Below are positions 7,886 to 16,566 of a stretch of 64,000 nucleotides of DNA, in pieces. The stretch covers positions 992,001-1,056,000 of the forward strand of contig NZ_JARXYP010000002.1 in NCBI RefSeq assembly GCF_029893805.1, written 5' to 3'. The position numbers and the translations under genes are program-made. The notes under the pieces were generated by a model. It saw only the letters and a program-made list of their open reading frames with translations. It was not told the origin of the DNA and did no database searches. How positions within the stretch are numbered: position 1 is the stretch's first letter; each line of letters starts with the position of its first letter. The stretch is from Streptomyces sp. SAI-135 (GTDB lineage Bacteria > Actinomycetota > Actinomycetes > Streptomycetales > Streptomycetaceae).

Positions 7886-8710
7886 ATGACCGTCCGCAAG
7901 AACCAGGCAGCCCTGACCACCGACGAGAAGCGCCGGTTCGTCGCCGCCGTCCTGGAGCTGAAGCGCAGCGGCCGCTACGACACGTTCGTCACCACGCACA
8001 ACGGATTCATCATGGCCGACACCGACAACACGGAGCGCACCGGCCACCGTTCGCCCTCCTTCCTGCCCTGGCACCGCAGATTCCTGCTCGACTTCGAGCA
8101 GGCCCTGCAGTCGGTGGACTCCTCGGTCACGCTCCCCTACTGGGACTGGAGCACCGACCGCTCCCCCCGCGCCTCGCTGTGGGGCCCCGACTTCCTCGGC
8201 GGCACCGGGCGCAGCCGGGACGGACGGGTGATGGACGGCCCGTTCGCCGCGGACACCGGAAACTGGCCGATCACCGTACGCGTCGACGGCCGGACGTATC
8301 TGCGGCGCTCGCTCGGCAGCGGGGTACGGGAGCTGCCGACCCCGGGCGAGGTGGAGTCGGTGCTGTCCATGGCGACGTACGACACGGCCCCCTGGAACAG
8401 CGCGTCGGACGGCTTCCGCAACCATCTGGAGGGCTGGCGCGGGGTCAACCTGCACAACCGGGTCCATGTCTGGGTGGGCGGGCAGATGGCGACCGGGGTC
8501 TCCCCCAACGACCCGGTGTTCTGGCTCCACCACGCCTACGTGGACAAGCTGTGGGCCCGGTGGCAGCGCAGGCATCCGGACTCCCGCTACGTCCCGGCGG
8601 GCGGCACTCCCGATGTCGTCGATCTCGACGAGACCATGAAGCCGTGGAACGACGTGCGCCCCTCGGACCTGCTGGACCACACCCCCCTCTACACCTTCGA
8701 CACCGCATAG
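7886..8710 (+). CDS. melC2: Tyrosinase MelC2
   Basis: A type 3 copper monophenol monooxygenase of 274 residues that oxidises tyrosine and L-DOPA to o-quinones, giving melanin. CuA ligands are His38 (TTHNGF), His54 (RTGHRS) and His63 (LPWHRRF). CuB ligands lie in NLHNRVHVW (His190 and His194 by family numbering) and FWLHHAYVDKLW (His216). It has no signal peptide of its own and leaves the cell with MelC1. The start follows GGAG (7873-7876). All copper ligands are intact, so the locus should give a melanin-positive phenotype. Confidence 0.97.
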   Translation: MTVRKNQAALTTDEKRRFVAAVLELKRSGRYDTFVTTHNGFIMADTDNTERTGHRSPSFLPWHRRFLLDFEQALQSVDSSVTLPYWDWSTDRSPRASLWGPDFLGGTGRSRDGRVMDGPFAADTGNWPITVRVDGRTYLRRSLGSGVRELPTPGEVESVLSMATYDTAPWNSASDGFRNHLEGWRGVNLHNRVHVWVGGQMATGVSPNDPVFWLHHAYVDKLWARWQRRHPDSRYVPAGGTPDVVDLDETMKPWNDVRPSDLLDHTPLYTFDTA

Positions 8711-8792
8711 GAGTCGGCTTGCGGTGGTTTGCCCTCCGGGCGCTGCGGTACCCGCGCCGCACACACCGAGAAGACGAAGGAGGGATTCACCC

Positions 8793-9245
8793 GTGTCGCA
8801 GGTCGAGGAATCCATCGAGGTCGGCGTGCCGGTGCACACCGCCTACAACCAGTGGACGCAGTTCGAGACGTTCCCCGAGTTCATGAGCGGGGTCGAGCGC
8901 ATCGAACAGCGCACCGACACGCTCACGCACTGGGTGACCAACGTCAACGGGGTGCACAGGGAGTTCGACGCGGAGATCACCGAGCAGATCCCGGACGAGC
9001 GGGTCGCGTGGACCACGATCGCCGGGGAGGCCAAGCAGGCCGGTGCGGTGACCTTCCACCGGCTCGACGACGGCCACACCAAGGTGATGCTCCAGATGGA
9101 CTTCCATCCGGACAGCATCACCGAGAAGGTGGGCGACAAGCTCGGGTTCGTGAAGCGGCAGACCAAGGGCGACCTGGAGCGCTTCAAGACATTCATCGAG
9201 GAGCGCGGTCAGGAGACCGGCGAGTGGCGCGGCGCGGTCCTCTGA
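8793..9245 (+). CDS. SRPBCC family protein (polyketide cyclase/dehydrase-like)
   Basis: A 150-residue START/Bet v1-fold protein beginning VSQVEESIEVGVPVHTAYNQWTQF, the usual entry of the SRPBCC helix-grip fold. FETFPEFMSGVERI and a C-terminal amphipathic helix (LERFKTFIEERG) follow. Such proteins bind hydrophobic ligands; many Streptomyces members of this subtype are stress-associated with unknown ligand. The GTG start has GAAGGAGGG upstream. It lies 82 bp after the tyrosinase gene and might be read through from it, but nothing ties it to melanin formation. Confidence 0.85.
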   Translation: MSQVEESIEVGVPVHTAYNQWTQFETFPEFMSGVERIEQRTDTLTHWVTNVNGVHREFDAEITEQIPDERVAWTTIAGEAKQAGAVTFHRLDDGHTKVMLQMDFHPDSITEKVGDKLGFVKRQTKGDLERFKTFIEERGQETGEWRGAVL

Positions 9246-9266
9246 CGGTCGCGTCCCGGCCGACCG

Positions 9267-9965
9267 CTAACCGGCCGCCTCCGTACGGCACTCCGGGTGC
9301 CCCCAGCCCTGGGCGTTCTTGGCGATGGGCTCGCCCGCCGCGTAGGAACGTCCGCACAGACACCGGCCGGGGAACTTGGCCTTGATCGTGCGGGAAGACG
9401 AACCACCGCTCCGCTTGGGCGACTTGGCCCGGGCGGGGCGGTCGGTCTTTTTCGGGGTGTCCGGCGACGGCGGCGGCTCGGGGGAGCCGAGTTCGCTGCT
9501 CGCGGGCTCCTGGACGATCGCCGCCTGGCTGGCCGCGCGGTCGGCGAAGTCGTTCAGCGGGTCGCCGTCGACCTGGTGGGCGGGGACGTAACGGAATTCG
9601 ACCGCGCGCCCGTCGAGCAGTTCGTCGATGCGCACGACGAGCTCCTGGTTGGCGACCGGCTTGCCCGCGGAGGTCTTCCAGCCGTTGCGCTTCCAGCCCG
9701 GCAGCCAGGTGGTGACGGCCTTCATGGCGTACTGGGAGTCCATCCGGATCTCCAGCGGGACGTCCGGGTCGGTGGCGGCGAGCAGCCGTTCCAGTGCGGT
9801 GAGTTCGGCGACGTTGTTGGTGGCCCGGCCGAGCGGGCCGGCCTCCCAGCGGTCCGGGGTCTCGGACTCGTCCGCGATGACCCAGGCCCACGCCGCGGGT
9901 CCCGGATTTCCCTTCGAAGCCCCGTCGCACGCGGCCACCAGTCGTTCACGCATGCGCCCGATCAT
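9267..9965 (-). CDS. Ribonuclease HI with a C-terminal Cys/His tail
   Basis: A 232-residue protein. Residues 6-150 are an RNase HI domain: ACDGASKGNPGPAAW gives the first Asp, NNVAELTALE the Glu, MDSQYAMKAV the second Asp, and VPAHQVDGDPLNDFADRAA the His/Asp motifs. It should cut the RNA strand of RNA-DNA hybrids. After a Pro/Ser/Lys-rich linker (about 155-192) comes a short domain with CxC-x18-HxxC spacing (GRCLCG ... GWGHPEC) that could bind one zinc. No Shine-Dalgarno is seen for either the ATG at 9965 or the one at 9953. Confidence 0.88.
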   Translation of the reverse strand: MIGRMRERLVAACDGASKGNPGPAAWAWVIADESETPDRWEAGPLGRATNNVAELTALERLLAATDPDVPLEIRMDSQYAMKAVTTWLPGWKRNGWKTSAGKPVANQELVVRIDELLDGRAVEFRYVPAHQVDGDPLNDFADRAASQAAIVQEPASSELGSPEPPPSPDTPKKTDRPARAKSPKRSGGSSSRTIKAKFPGRCLCGRSYAAGEPIAKNAQGWGHPECRTEAAG

Positions 9966-9987
9966 GCCATGAGCGCAGGGGCGCCCT

Positions 9988-10569
9988 TCACCCCACCGGG
10001 ACGACCGCGGCCACGACCCTGCGGACCTCCTCGCCCCCGGGCGCCGCGCCCTCCGCGTCGGCGAAGAGCAGGTGGGCGGCCCCGATCAGGGTGGGCGCGA
10101 GTAGGTCCACGTCGGCGTCGGCCGGGACGCGCCCGCGTTCGCGCTCGGCGGCGAGATAGCCGGCCACCATCGCCGTGGCCTCCCGCAGTACCGGCACTCC
10201 CCCGCCCCGCGCCTCGCGCAGCCGGGCGCGCAGGGCGTCCCGCGCGATGACCAGGCCGACGATCCGCAGGGCGACCGTCCCGAAGAGATCGGTCAGGGCG
10301 GCGGCGAGGTTGTCCACGACGTCACCGGTCCCCGCCGCCTCGCGCAGGCTCCGGGACCGCGCCTCGATCCGGCCGGTACGGTCCAGCACGAGGTCGGCGA
10401 GAAAGGCGTCGAAGTCCTCGAAGTGGCGGTGGAGCACCCCTTTGGCCACTCCCGCCTCGGTGGTGACGGCCCGGCTGGTCAGCGCGTTGGCCCCGTCCCG
10501 GAGCAGGATCCGCTCGGCCGCGTCGAACAGCTGCTCCCGCACATCACGGATGGCGATCCCTGTCGGCAC
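9988..10569 (-). CDS. TetR family regulator
   Basis: A 193-residue regulator with an N-terminal helix-turn-helix (about residues 8-55: VREQLFDAAERILLRDGANALTSRA in part, then TEAGVAKGVLHRHFEDFDAFLADLV) and an all-helical ligand domain. The GTG at 10569 is preferred because AGGTGG lies just upstream; an ATG at 10632 would run through the operator. It is divergent from a methyltransferase gene, and the 77-bp space between them holds two palindromes that are its likely binding sites. Confidence 0.88.
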   Translation of the reverse strand: MPTGIAIRDVREQLFDAAERILLRDGANALTSRAVTTEAGVAKGVLHRHFEDFDAFLADLVLDRTGRIEARSRSLREAAGTGDVVDNLAAALTDLFGTVALRIVGLVIARDALRARLREARGGGVPVLREATAMVAGYLAAERERGRVPADADVDLLAPTLIGAAHLLFADAEGAAPGGEEVRRVVAAVVPVG

Positions 10570-10615
10570 GGCCCACCTCTCGCTCTTCCTCGGACATCCT
10601 CCCTGATTCTTGTCG

Positions 10616-10654
10616 AGTGGGCATGCGCCCACTTAGAGTGGGCGCATGCCCACT
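10616..10654. promoter_or_regulatory. Double palindromic operator overlapping the methyltransferase -10 box and start codon
   Basis: Two 18-bp palindromes, each AGTGGGC-N4-GCCCACT, lie at 10616-10633 and 10637-10654 and are exact reverse complements of each other around TAG. Centres are 21 bp apart, two helical turns. The -10-like TAGAGT (10634-10639) and the ATG at 10646 sit inside the array, so a bound TetR pair would block initiation directly. Confidence 0.8.
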
Positions 10655-11431
10655 TCTGCTGGAAGACACCGCGAGATCGCCGAGTCGTACGGTGCGGACG
10701 CCGAGCGTTACGACCGCACCCGCCCCCGTTACCCCGACGCCCTGGTGGACCGGATCGTCGCAGGGAGCCCTGGGCGGGAGGTGCTGGACGTCGGCACGGG
10801 CACCGGAATCGCCGGCCTGGCGTTCCGGGCGCGCGGCTGCCGGGTCCTCGGCGTCGAGCCCGACGCGCGGATGGCCGCGTTCGCGCGTCGGAAGGGGCTG
10901 GACGTCGAGACAGCCCGGTTCGAGGAGTGGGATCCGGCGGGCCGGGACTTCGACGCGGTCGTCGCGGGCACCGTCTGGCACTGGGTCGACCCCGTCGCCG
11001 GTGCCGCGCAGGCGGCCCGGGTGCTGCGGCCGGGAGGACGGCTGGCCCTGTTCTGGAACGCCTTCCAGCCTGCGGAGGACGTGGCCGCGGCATTCGCCGA
11101 CGCCTACGCCCGCGTCCTGCCCGACACGCCGATGGACTGGCGCCGGATGACCGGCCCCGACGCCTACGCGGGCGTCTGCGCCAGGGCGGCCGACGGGATC
11201 CGCGCGGCGTCGGCGTTCGACGAGCCGCAGGAGTGGCGCTTCGAGTGGGACCGGGTCTACACCCGCGCCGAGTGGCTGGACCAGGTGCCCACCTTCGGCG
11301 GCCACGGGCAGTTGCCCGCCGAGAAGCTCGACGCCCTGCTCGGCTGCCTCGGCGAGGCGGTCGACGCGTTGGGCGGGAGCTTCTCCCTGCACTACACGGC
11401 CGTGGTGGTCACGGCCGTGCGCACCGGCTAG
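10646..11431 (+). CDS. Class I SAM-dependent methyltransferase
   Basis: A 261-residue enzyme with motif I VLDVGTGTGIAGLAF (about residues 48-62), an acidic motif II end at VEPDAR, and FDAVVAGTVWHWVDP in the motif IV region. This is the Methyltransf_11/25 group that acts on small molecules. The ATG at 10646 has TAGAGT six bases upstream and no Shine-Dalgarno, so the mRNA is probably leaderless. It is divergent from a TetR gene and covered by a double operator, implying induction by the ligand of that regulator. Its 3' end overlaps the convergent VOC gene by 4 bp. Confidence 0.9.
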   Translation: MPTSAGRHREIAESYGADAERYDRTRPRYPDALVDRIVAGSPGREVLDVGTGTGIAGLAFRARGCRVLGVEPDARMAAFARRKGLDVETARFEEWDPAGRDFDAVVAGTVWHWVDPVAGAAQAARVLRPGGRLALFWNAFQPAEDVAAAFADAYARVLPDTPMDWRRMTGPDAYAGVCARAADGIRAASAFDEPQEWRFEWDRVYTRAEWLDQVPTFGGHGQLPAEKLDALLGCLGEAVDALGGSFSLHYTAVVVTAVRTG

Positions 11432-12228
11432 GGCACGTCGGAGATCTGCGGCATCTCGCCCTGGGTCGTCGTCACGTCGATCACCGAGAAGCTCGCGCCC
11501 TGCGGGTCGCTGAGGGCCGCGAACCGGCCGAACGGCGAGTCCATGGGCCCGAACCGCAGGACGGCGCCCAGTTTGGTGGCGCGGGCCACGGCGTCGTCGC
11601 AGTCGTCGACGGTGAAGTAGACGTTGATGTACGCCGGAACCTCGGGCGGGAAGTCGTCGGTCATCCTCATGCGGCCGAGGACGGTGTTCTCCCCGAGGTC
11701 GAACATGCGGAAGTCGATGGCGTCGTCCTGCATCTGCTTGGCGCTGTAGCCGAAGACGGCGGGGAAGAACGCGTCGGACTTCTCCGGTTCGCGGGTGAAG
11801 ATCTCGGCCCAGCAGAACGCGCCGGGCTGCTCGGGCGGTGCCTCGAAGCCCTCGTGGGTGCCACCCTGCCACACACCGAAGACCACGCCGCTCGGGTCGC
11901 GCCCCAGGCACATGGTGCCGAAGTCGCCGACCTGCATCGGTTCCATGAGCACCTCGCCGCCGTTGTCACGGATTTTGCCGGCGGTGGCGGCCGCGTCCGG
12001 CGAGGCCAGGTACAGGCACCACTGCGACTGACCCTCCTGGCCGGGCATGGGCGGCACGACGGCGGCGACGGCCCTGCCGTCCGCGTAGGCCTGCGTGTAG
12101 TTGCCGTACTCCGACGACGCCTCGCCGAAGGTCCAGCCGAGGACGTCACCGTAGAAGCTCTTGGCTCCCTCGACGTCACTGAACATCGCGTCGGCCCAAC
12201 AGGGGGTTCCCTCAGGTTGTACGGCCAT
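11428..12228 (-). CDS. VOC family protein with two glyoxalase-like domains
   Basis: A 266-residue protein made of two vicinal-oxygen-chelate modules. The first (about residues 1-125) begins PEGTPCWADAMFSDVEGAKSF in part, and the second (about 135-255) includes GAFCWAEIFTREPEKSDAFF. The arrangement matches the actinobacterial CFP-30B/27-kDa antigen group of glyoxalase-like proteins. A metal-dependent reaction is possible but no substrate is known. It is a single gene facing the methyltransferase. Confidence 0.88.
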   Translation of the reverse strand: MAVQPEGTPCWADAMFSDVEGAKSFYGDVLGWTFGEASSEYGNYTQAYADGRAVAAVVPPMPGQEGQSQWCLYLASPDAAATAGKIRDNGGEVLMEPMQVGDFGTMCLGRDPSGVVFGVWQGGTHEGFEAPPEQPGAFCWAEIFTREPEKSDAFFPAVFGYSAKQMQDDAIDFRMFDLGENTVLGRMRMTDDFPPEVPAYINVYFTVDDCDDAVARATKLGAVLRFGPMDSPFGRFAALSDPQGASFSVIDVTTTQGEMPQISDVP

Positions 12229-12534
12229 GATCGCGGCCCTTCCCGAATCGTTGGTCGGTCCGTCTCCACACGCTAGTCACGGGCGCGCCCGACCGCGCGC
12301 CGAACAGACGATTCCACTCCAGACCGGACAGACCGGCACGGGCTGTGCGCGAGCGCGCACACCTCACCTGTCCTGAGGAGCGCGGGAGCGCTCATGAGGC
12401 GCCGACTGCCTCACCGGCGGGGTTTACACCTTCCCACCCGCGAAGCCGCCCCCTTCACGCCCTGCTCAGGCGGCCCGTCCGGCTGTTTGGCTGGTACACG
12501 CGCCTGGCCACCCAGCTCACTCCCAGGAGGGAAC
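12229..12534. other. Promoter region of the 2-methylisoborneol operon
   Basis: About 306 bp between the VOC start and the encapsulin GTG. It contains AGGAGG just before the GTG (12525-12530) and small hairpins at about 12351-12368 (TGTGCGC-GAGC-GCGCACA on the plus strand) and 12380-12395 (GAGCGC-GGGA-GCGCTC). No high-quality -10/-35 pair stands out and no extra gene is supported. Confidence 0.45.
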
Positions 12535-13971
12535 GTGTCCACATCGGACAGCGCCACCGGCCCCGCCGTCGACGAACCCGATCCGCCCGCCGAAGCCCAG
12601 TTCACCAGCCTCAGCACCACTGCGGCCCGACAGCTCGCCACCACCACCAAGTCCGAACCCCAGATGCAGGCCATCAGCTCGCGCTGGCTGCTGCGCATGC
12701 TGCCGTGGGTGGACGTCAAGGGCGGCACCTACCGGGTCAACCGGCGCCTCCAGCTCCGGGTCGGCCGGGGCAGGGTGCAGTTCGAGCAGAACGGCGCCGA
12801 CGACATCCGGGTCATCCCCCGGACGCTCACCGAACTGCCCGCCCTGCGCGGCTACTGCGACATCGACGTGCTCAAGGAGATCGCGACCCGCTTCCGGATC
12901 CGGCACATCCGCGCCGGCCAGGTCCTGGTCGAGGCCGGGCAGCCGGTCACGGAGGCCTACCTCGTGGTGCACGGCCGCTTCACCCGCTTCGCCGAGGGCA
13001 AGTACGGCGAGGAGGAGATCGTCGGCGTCGTCACCGACGGCGACCAAATGGGCGACGAGGCCATCGGCCGGCCCGACCCGCTGTGGCTGAGCTCGGTGCG
13101 GGCGGAGACCGCGGGCACCGTGCTGGTCCTGCCCTGGTCCGTGGTCACCGAGTTCACCGAGCGGGTGCCGTCCCTCGCGGACCACCTGGAGGCCTACGCG
13201 CGCCGGCAGAGCCTGCCGATGAACCGCAAGGGCGAGGCCGACGTCCCCGTCCAGGCCGGCCACGTCGGGGAACCGACGATCAGCGGCGGCTACGTCGACT
13301 ACGAACTCTCCCCACGCGAGTACGAGTTGTCCCTGACCCAGACCGTGCTGCGGGTCCACACCCGGGTCGCCGACCTCTACAACAACCCGATGGACCAGAC
13401 CGAGCAGCAACTGCGCCTGACCATCGAGGAGATCCGGGAGCGCCAGGAGTGGGAGCTGGTCAACAACCGGGAGTTCGGACTGCTGCACAACGCCGACCAC
13501 AGCCAGCGCATCAGCACCTTCACCGGCCCGCCGACCCCGGACGACATGGACGAACTCCTCGCCATGCGCCGCAAGACCAAGCTGTTCCTCGCCCACCCCA
13601 AGGCCATCGCCGCGTTCTTCCGGCAGTGCAACCGGCGCGGTCTGGTGCCGGGCACGGCGAGCGTCGAGGGACACGAGATCCCCGCCTGGCGTGGTGTGCC
13701 GATCTTCCCCTGCAACAAGATCCCGGTCAGCGGGCAGCACACCAGCAGCATCATCGCGCTGCGCACCGGGGAGGGCGATCAGGGCGCCATCGGGCTCTAC
13801 CAGACCGGCATCCCCGAGGAGTACCAACCGGGCCTGAACGTGCGGTTCATGGGGATCGACGCCAACTCGATCATCCGCTACCTGGTCACCGCCTACTACT
13901 CGATGGCCATCCTCGTCCCCGACGCGGTGGGGATCCTGGAGAACGCCCAGATCGGCCGGACGCCAGAGTGA
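12535..13971 (+). CDS. Family 2B encapsulin shell protein with cyclic-nucleotide-binding-like domain
   Basis: A 478-residue HK97-fold shell protein. A flexible N-terminus (1-45) and the start of the E-loop/P-domain are followed by an inserted cyclic-nucleotide-binding-like domain (about 105-215: [26 protein letters not shown] in part, then [10 protein letters not shown]). The C-terminal HK97 region resumes (for example [25 protein letters not shown]). Such shells enclose terpene cyclases. The GTG at 12535 has AGGAGG upstream. Its stop overlaps the start of the 2-methylisoborneol synthase (GTGA), so shell and cargo are translationally coupled. Older annotations call it a Crp/EshA-type regulator; the HK97 parts argue against that. 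Confidence 0.93.
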   Translation: MSTSDSATGPAVDEPDPPAEAQFTSLSTTAARQLATTTKSEPQMQAISSRWLLRMLPWVDVKGGTYRVNRRLQLRVGRGRVQFEQNGADDIRVIPRTLTELPALRGYCDIDVLKEIATRFRIRHIRAGQVLVEAGQPVTEAYLVVHGRFTRFAEGKYGEEEIVGVVTDGDQMGDEAIGRPDPLWLSSVRAETAGTVLVLPWSVVTEFTERVPSLADHLEAYARRQSLPMNRKGEADVPVQAGHVGEPTISGGYVDYELSPREYELSLTQTVLRVHTRVADLYNNPMDQTEQQLRLTIEEIRERQEWELVNNREFGLLHNADHSQRISTFTGPPTPDDMDELLAMRRKTKLFLAHPKAIAAFFRQCNRRGLVPGTASVEGHEIPAWRGVPIFPCNKIPVSGQHTSSIIALRTGEGDQGAIGLYQTGIPEEYQPGLNVRFMGIDANSIIRYLVTAYYSMAILVPDAVGILENAQIGRTPE

Positions 13972-15017
13972 CCGCGACGAACACCCGGCCCCTGCCCGGC
14001 CCGCCCGACATCGCGAGCAGCCTGCGCACCCCTCGGCGCGGCGGGGCGGTCCCCGGGCTCAGACACCGGCAGGTCGCGCCCGCCGATCCGGTCAAGGCCG
14101 CGGAGATCGACCGCAGGCTGGAGGCCTGGGCCCGTCGCCTGGACCTGTTCCCCGAAGCCTGGAAGGGGGACTTCTCGGGGTTCCAGTTCGGCCGGGCCGT
14201 GGTCCTCCAGCATCCGCGGGCCGTCGATCTCGAACGGCTCACGGTCGCCGGGGAGTTGCTGCTCGCGGAGAACGTCGTCGACTCCTGCTACTGCGAGGAG
14301 GACGAGGGCCGCGGCGGAGCCCGCCGGGGCCTGGGCGGCCGGCTCGTCATGGCCCAGTCCGCGATCGACCCGTACCACGGCATCCCCGAACTGGAGGAGG
14401 AGTGGCGCGAGGGCGTACGCGCCGACGGGCCCCTGCGTTCCTACCACTTCGCCCTCGAGGACTACTCCGCGTTCGCCACCCCGAGCCAGAGAGACCGCTT
14501 CGTCCACGACATCGCCCGGCTGCACCTGGGCTACCTCGCCGAGGCCGCCTGGGCGGAGACCCGGTACATGCCGCGGGTCTGGGAGTACCTCGTCATGCGG
14601 CAGTTCAACAACTTCCGGCCCTGTCTGTCGATCGTGGACGCCGTCGACGGCTGCGAACTGCCCGAGGCGCTCTACGCCCGGCCCGAGATCCAGCGCGTCA
14701 CGGCTCTCGCCTGCAACGCCACCACCATCGTCAACGACCTCTACTCCTTCACCAAGGAACTGGCGAGCGACCCCACCCACCTCAACCTGCCGCAGGTCGT
14801 CGCCGCCAACGACCGCTGCGGGCTGAAGGCCGCCTACCTGAAGTCCGTCGAGATCCACAACCGGATCATGGCGGCCTTCGACGAGGAGTCGGCCCTGCTG
14901 TCCGCCGGCTCGCCGCTCGTGGAGCGCTACACCCGGAGCCTGTCCGACTGGGTCGCCGGGAACCACGAGTGGCACGCCACCAACAGCCACCGCTACCACC
15001 TGCCCAACTACTGGTAA
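13968..15017 (+). CDS. 2-methylisoborneol synthase (class I terpene cyclase)
   Basis: A 349-residue cyclase that converts 2-methylgeranyl diphosphate to the earthy odorant 2-methylisoborneol. The Mg-binding NSE motif is intact (Asn256, Ser260, Glu264 in NDLYSFTKE). The first acidic motif reads DSCYCEED at 105-112, where the family normally has DDCYCED, so the second Asp is Ser. The RYHLP end lies near the C-terminus. Residues 1-45 are Pro/Arg-rich and disordered-looking, the place where family 2B cargoes carry shell-targeting signals. It starts with GTG inside the encapsulin stop codon and is followed 50 bp later by the methyltransferase that makes its substrate. Confidence 0.95.
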   Translation: MTATNTRPLPGPPDIASSLRTPRRGGAVPGLRHRQVAPADPVKAAEIDRRLEAWARRLDLFPEAWKGDFSGFQFGRAVVLQHPRAVDLERLTVAGELLLAENVVDSCYCEEDEGRGGARRGLGGRLVMAQSAIDPYHGIPELEEEWREGVRADGPLRSYHFALEDYSAFATPSQRDRFVHDIARLHLGYLAEAAWAETRYMPRVWEYLVMRQFNNFRPCLSIVDAVDGCELPEALYARPEIQRVTALACNATTIVNDLYSFTKELASDPTHLNLPQVVAANDRCGLKAAYLKSVEIHNRIMAAFDEESALLSAGSPLVERYTRSLSDWVAGNHEWHATNSHRYHLPNYW

Positions 15018-15067
15018 CCCGACCGCACATGACGCAACGCCACATGCACCAGCACGAGGAGTCACCG

Positions 15068-15946
15068 TTGACCACCGCCCCCCGCACCGGCACCGGGACC
15101 ACCCGGGTGCCGACCCAGTCGACGTACCAGAACCGTGTCGCGGACTACTGGAACGCCGAGGAGAACCCGGTCAACCTCGAACTCGGCAAGCTCGACGACC
15201 TCTACCACCACCACTACGGCATCGGAGCGGCCGACCGCTCCGTCCTCGACGAACCCGATCCGGTGCGGCGGCGCGAGCGGATCACCGCCGAACTGCACCG
15301 CCTGGAACACGCCCAGGCCGAGCTCCTCGCCGCCCGGCTCGGCCCGCTCGGCCCCGAGGACCGGGTCTTCGACGCCGGGTGCGGGCGCGGCGGCGGCAGT
15401 GTCGTGGCGCACCTGACCTACGGCTGCCACGCCGACGGCGTCACCATCTCCGAGAAGCAGGCGGAGTTCGCGAACGCCCAGGCCCGCAAGCGCGGCATCG
15501 ACGACCGGGTGCGCTACCACCACCGCAACATGCTCGACACCGGGCTCCCGTCGGGCGCCTACGCGGCCTCCTGGAACAACGAGTCGACCATGTACGTCGA
15601 GCTGGACCTGCTGTTCGCCGAGCACGCCCGGCTGCTGCGCCGCGGCGGACGCTATGTGGTGATCACCGGCTGCTACAACGACACCTACGGACAGGCCTCC
15701 CGTGAGGTCTCGCTCATCAACGCCCACTACATCTGCGACATCCATCCGCGCTCGGCGTACTTCCGGGCGATGGCCCGCAACCGGCTGGTGCCGGTGCACG
15801 TGGAGGACCTGACCGAGGCGGCCCTGCCCTACTGGGAGCTGCGCAAGGAGGCCGACCATCTGATGACCGGGATCGAGGAGACCTTTGTGACCGCCTACCG
15901 GAACGGCAGTTTCCAGTACCTGCTGATCGCAGCCGACCGGGTCTGA
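15068..15946 (+). CDS. Geranyl diphosphate 2-C-methyltransferase
   Basis: A 292-residue SAM enzyme that methylates C2 of geranyl diphosphate to give 2-methyl-GPP for the adjacent cyclase. Diagnostic segments are YWNAEENPVNLELG, YHHHYGIG, the SAM motif VFDAGCGRGGGSVVAH, and ASWNNESTMYV. The C-terminal FQYLLIAADRV is also typical. The TTG at 15068 is chosen because GAGGAG sits 6-8 bases upstream and it reproduces the usual MTT- start; ATGs at 15029 and 15044 have no good ribosome-binding site. It completes the shell-cyclase-methyltransferase operon. Confidence 0.96.
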   Translation: MTTAPRTGTGTTRVPTQSTYQNRVADYWNAEENPVNLELGKLDDLYHHHYGIGAADRSVLDEPDPVRRRERITAELHRLEHAQAELLAARLGPLGPEDRVFDAGCGRGGGSVVAHLTYGCHADGVTISEKQAEFANAQARKRGIDDRVRYHHRNMLDTGLPSGAYAASWNNESTMYVELDLLFAEHARLLRRGGRYVVITGCYNDTYGQASREVSLINAHYICDIHPRSAYFRAMARNRLVPVHVEDLTEAALPYWELRKEADHLMTGIEETFVTAYRNGSFQYLLIAADRV

Positions 15947-15947
15947 G

Positions 15948-16331
15948 TCAGCGGCCCGCCACCTCGTCCCACGTGGTCGCCGGGTCGAACACGTCCAGCG
16001 TGCCGTGCGCCCTCAGCAGCCGCCGGGTACCGGGGCCGCACAGCACGGAGAAGGTCGCGCCGCCCTCGATCACCCGGCGACGCAGCCGGAGCAGCAGGTT
16101 GAGGCCCGTGGAGTCGACGAAGGAGACCGGGCGCAGGTCGACGACGTAGGCCGGCGCGGCGAGGGCCACGAGGGAGTCGAGCCAGCAGCGCAGCTGATGG
16201 GCGGTCGCGAGGTCGATGTCGCCGTGCAGTTCGGCGAGCACCAGGCCGTCCGGGTCGCGCACGAGTCCGTGGTCTCCGGGCGGCGGTGGCCAGGACGCCG
16301 TGACGACGGGGGGCGGGTCGCTGTCGTGCAC
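15948..16331 (-). CDS. STAS domain protein, anti-anti-sigma-factor-like
   Basis: A 127-residue protein with a STAS fold: LVLAELHGDIDLATAHQL near 30-47, then VVDLRPVSFVDSTGLNLLLRL near 76-96. The FVDSTGLN loop carries the Ser that RsbW-type kinases phosphorylate in SpoIIAA-like antagonists. A partner-switch role is therefore likely, though no kinase is adjacent; the RsbW-like ATPase at 24.8-25.3 kb is the nearest candidate in this window. It starts with GTG, is convergent with the terpene operon and divergent from the response regulator. Confidence 0.88.
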   Translation of the reverse strand: MHDSDPPPVVTASWPPPPGDHGLVRDPDGLVLAELHGDIDLATAHQLRCWLDSLVALAAPAYVVDLRPVSFVDSTGLNLLLRLRRRVIEGGATFSVLCGPGTRRLLRAHGTLDVFDPATTWDEVAGR

Positions 16332-16566
16332 TGTGTACCGTCCCCGCTCGCGTGCCGGTGCCTCCGCGCCGGGACCTGCGCTCCGGCGCGGACGCGTGCG
16401 GCGGTTTCACGTTCCCCGCGCCGCACGTGTCCGCTCCGGACCCCCCGGGCGGCTCCCCCCTTGAACCGTGGTGCTTACTGTTCTACCTTCGCCACATGGT
16501 CTGGGCATCAACGCCCCCTCACCAGCGACACAACGGGCGGGCACCGGGCGGGCCAGGTGATGCGGA

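Noticed and set aside
12345..13967. Very long open frame upstream of and continuous with the 2-MIB synthase, on the same strand as the encapsulin gene
   Set aside because: The part before 13968 is an Arg/Pro/Gly-rich shadow of the encapsulin frame with no family resemblance. The cyclase most likely begins at the GTG overlapping the encapsulin stop.
12535..13971. Crp/Fnr-type transcription factor
   Set aside because: A cyclic-nucleotide-like domain is present but no helix-turn-helix follows it. Flanking HK97-like regions and the terpene-cyclase neighbour fit an encapsulin shell.
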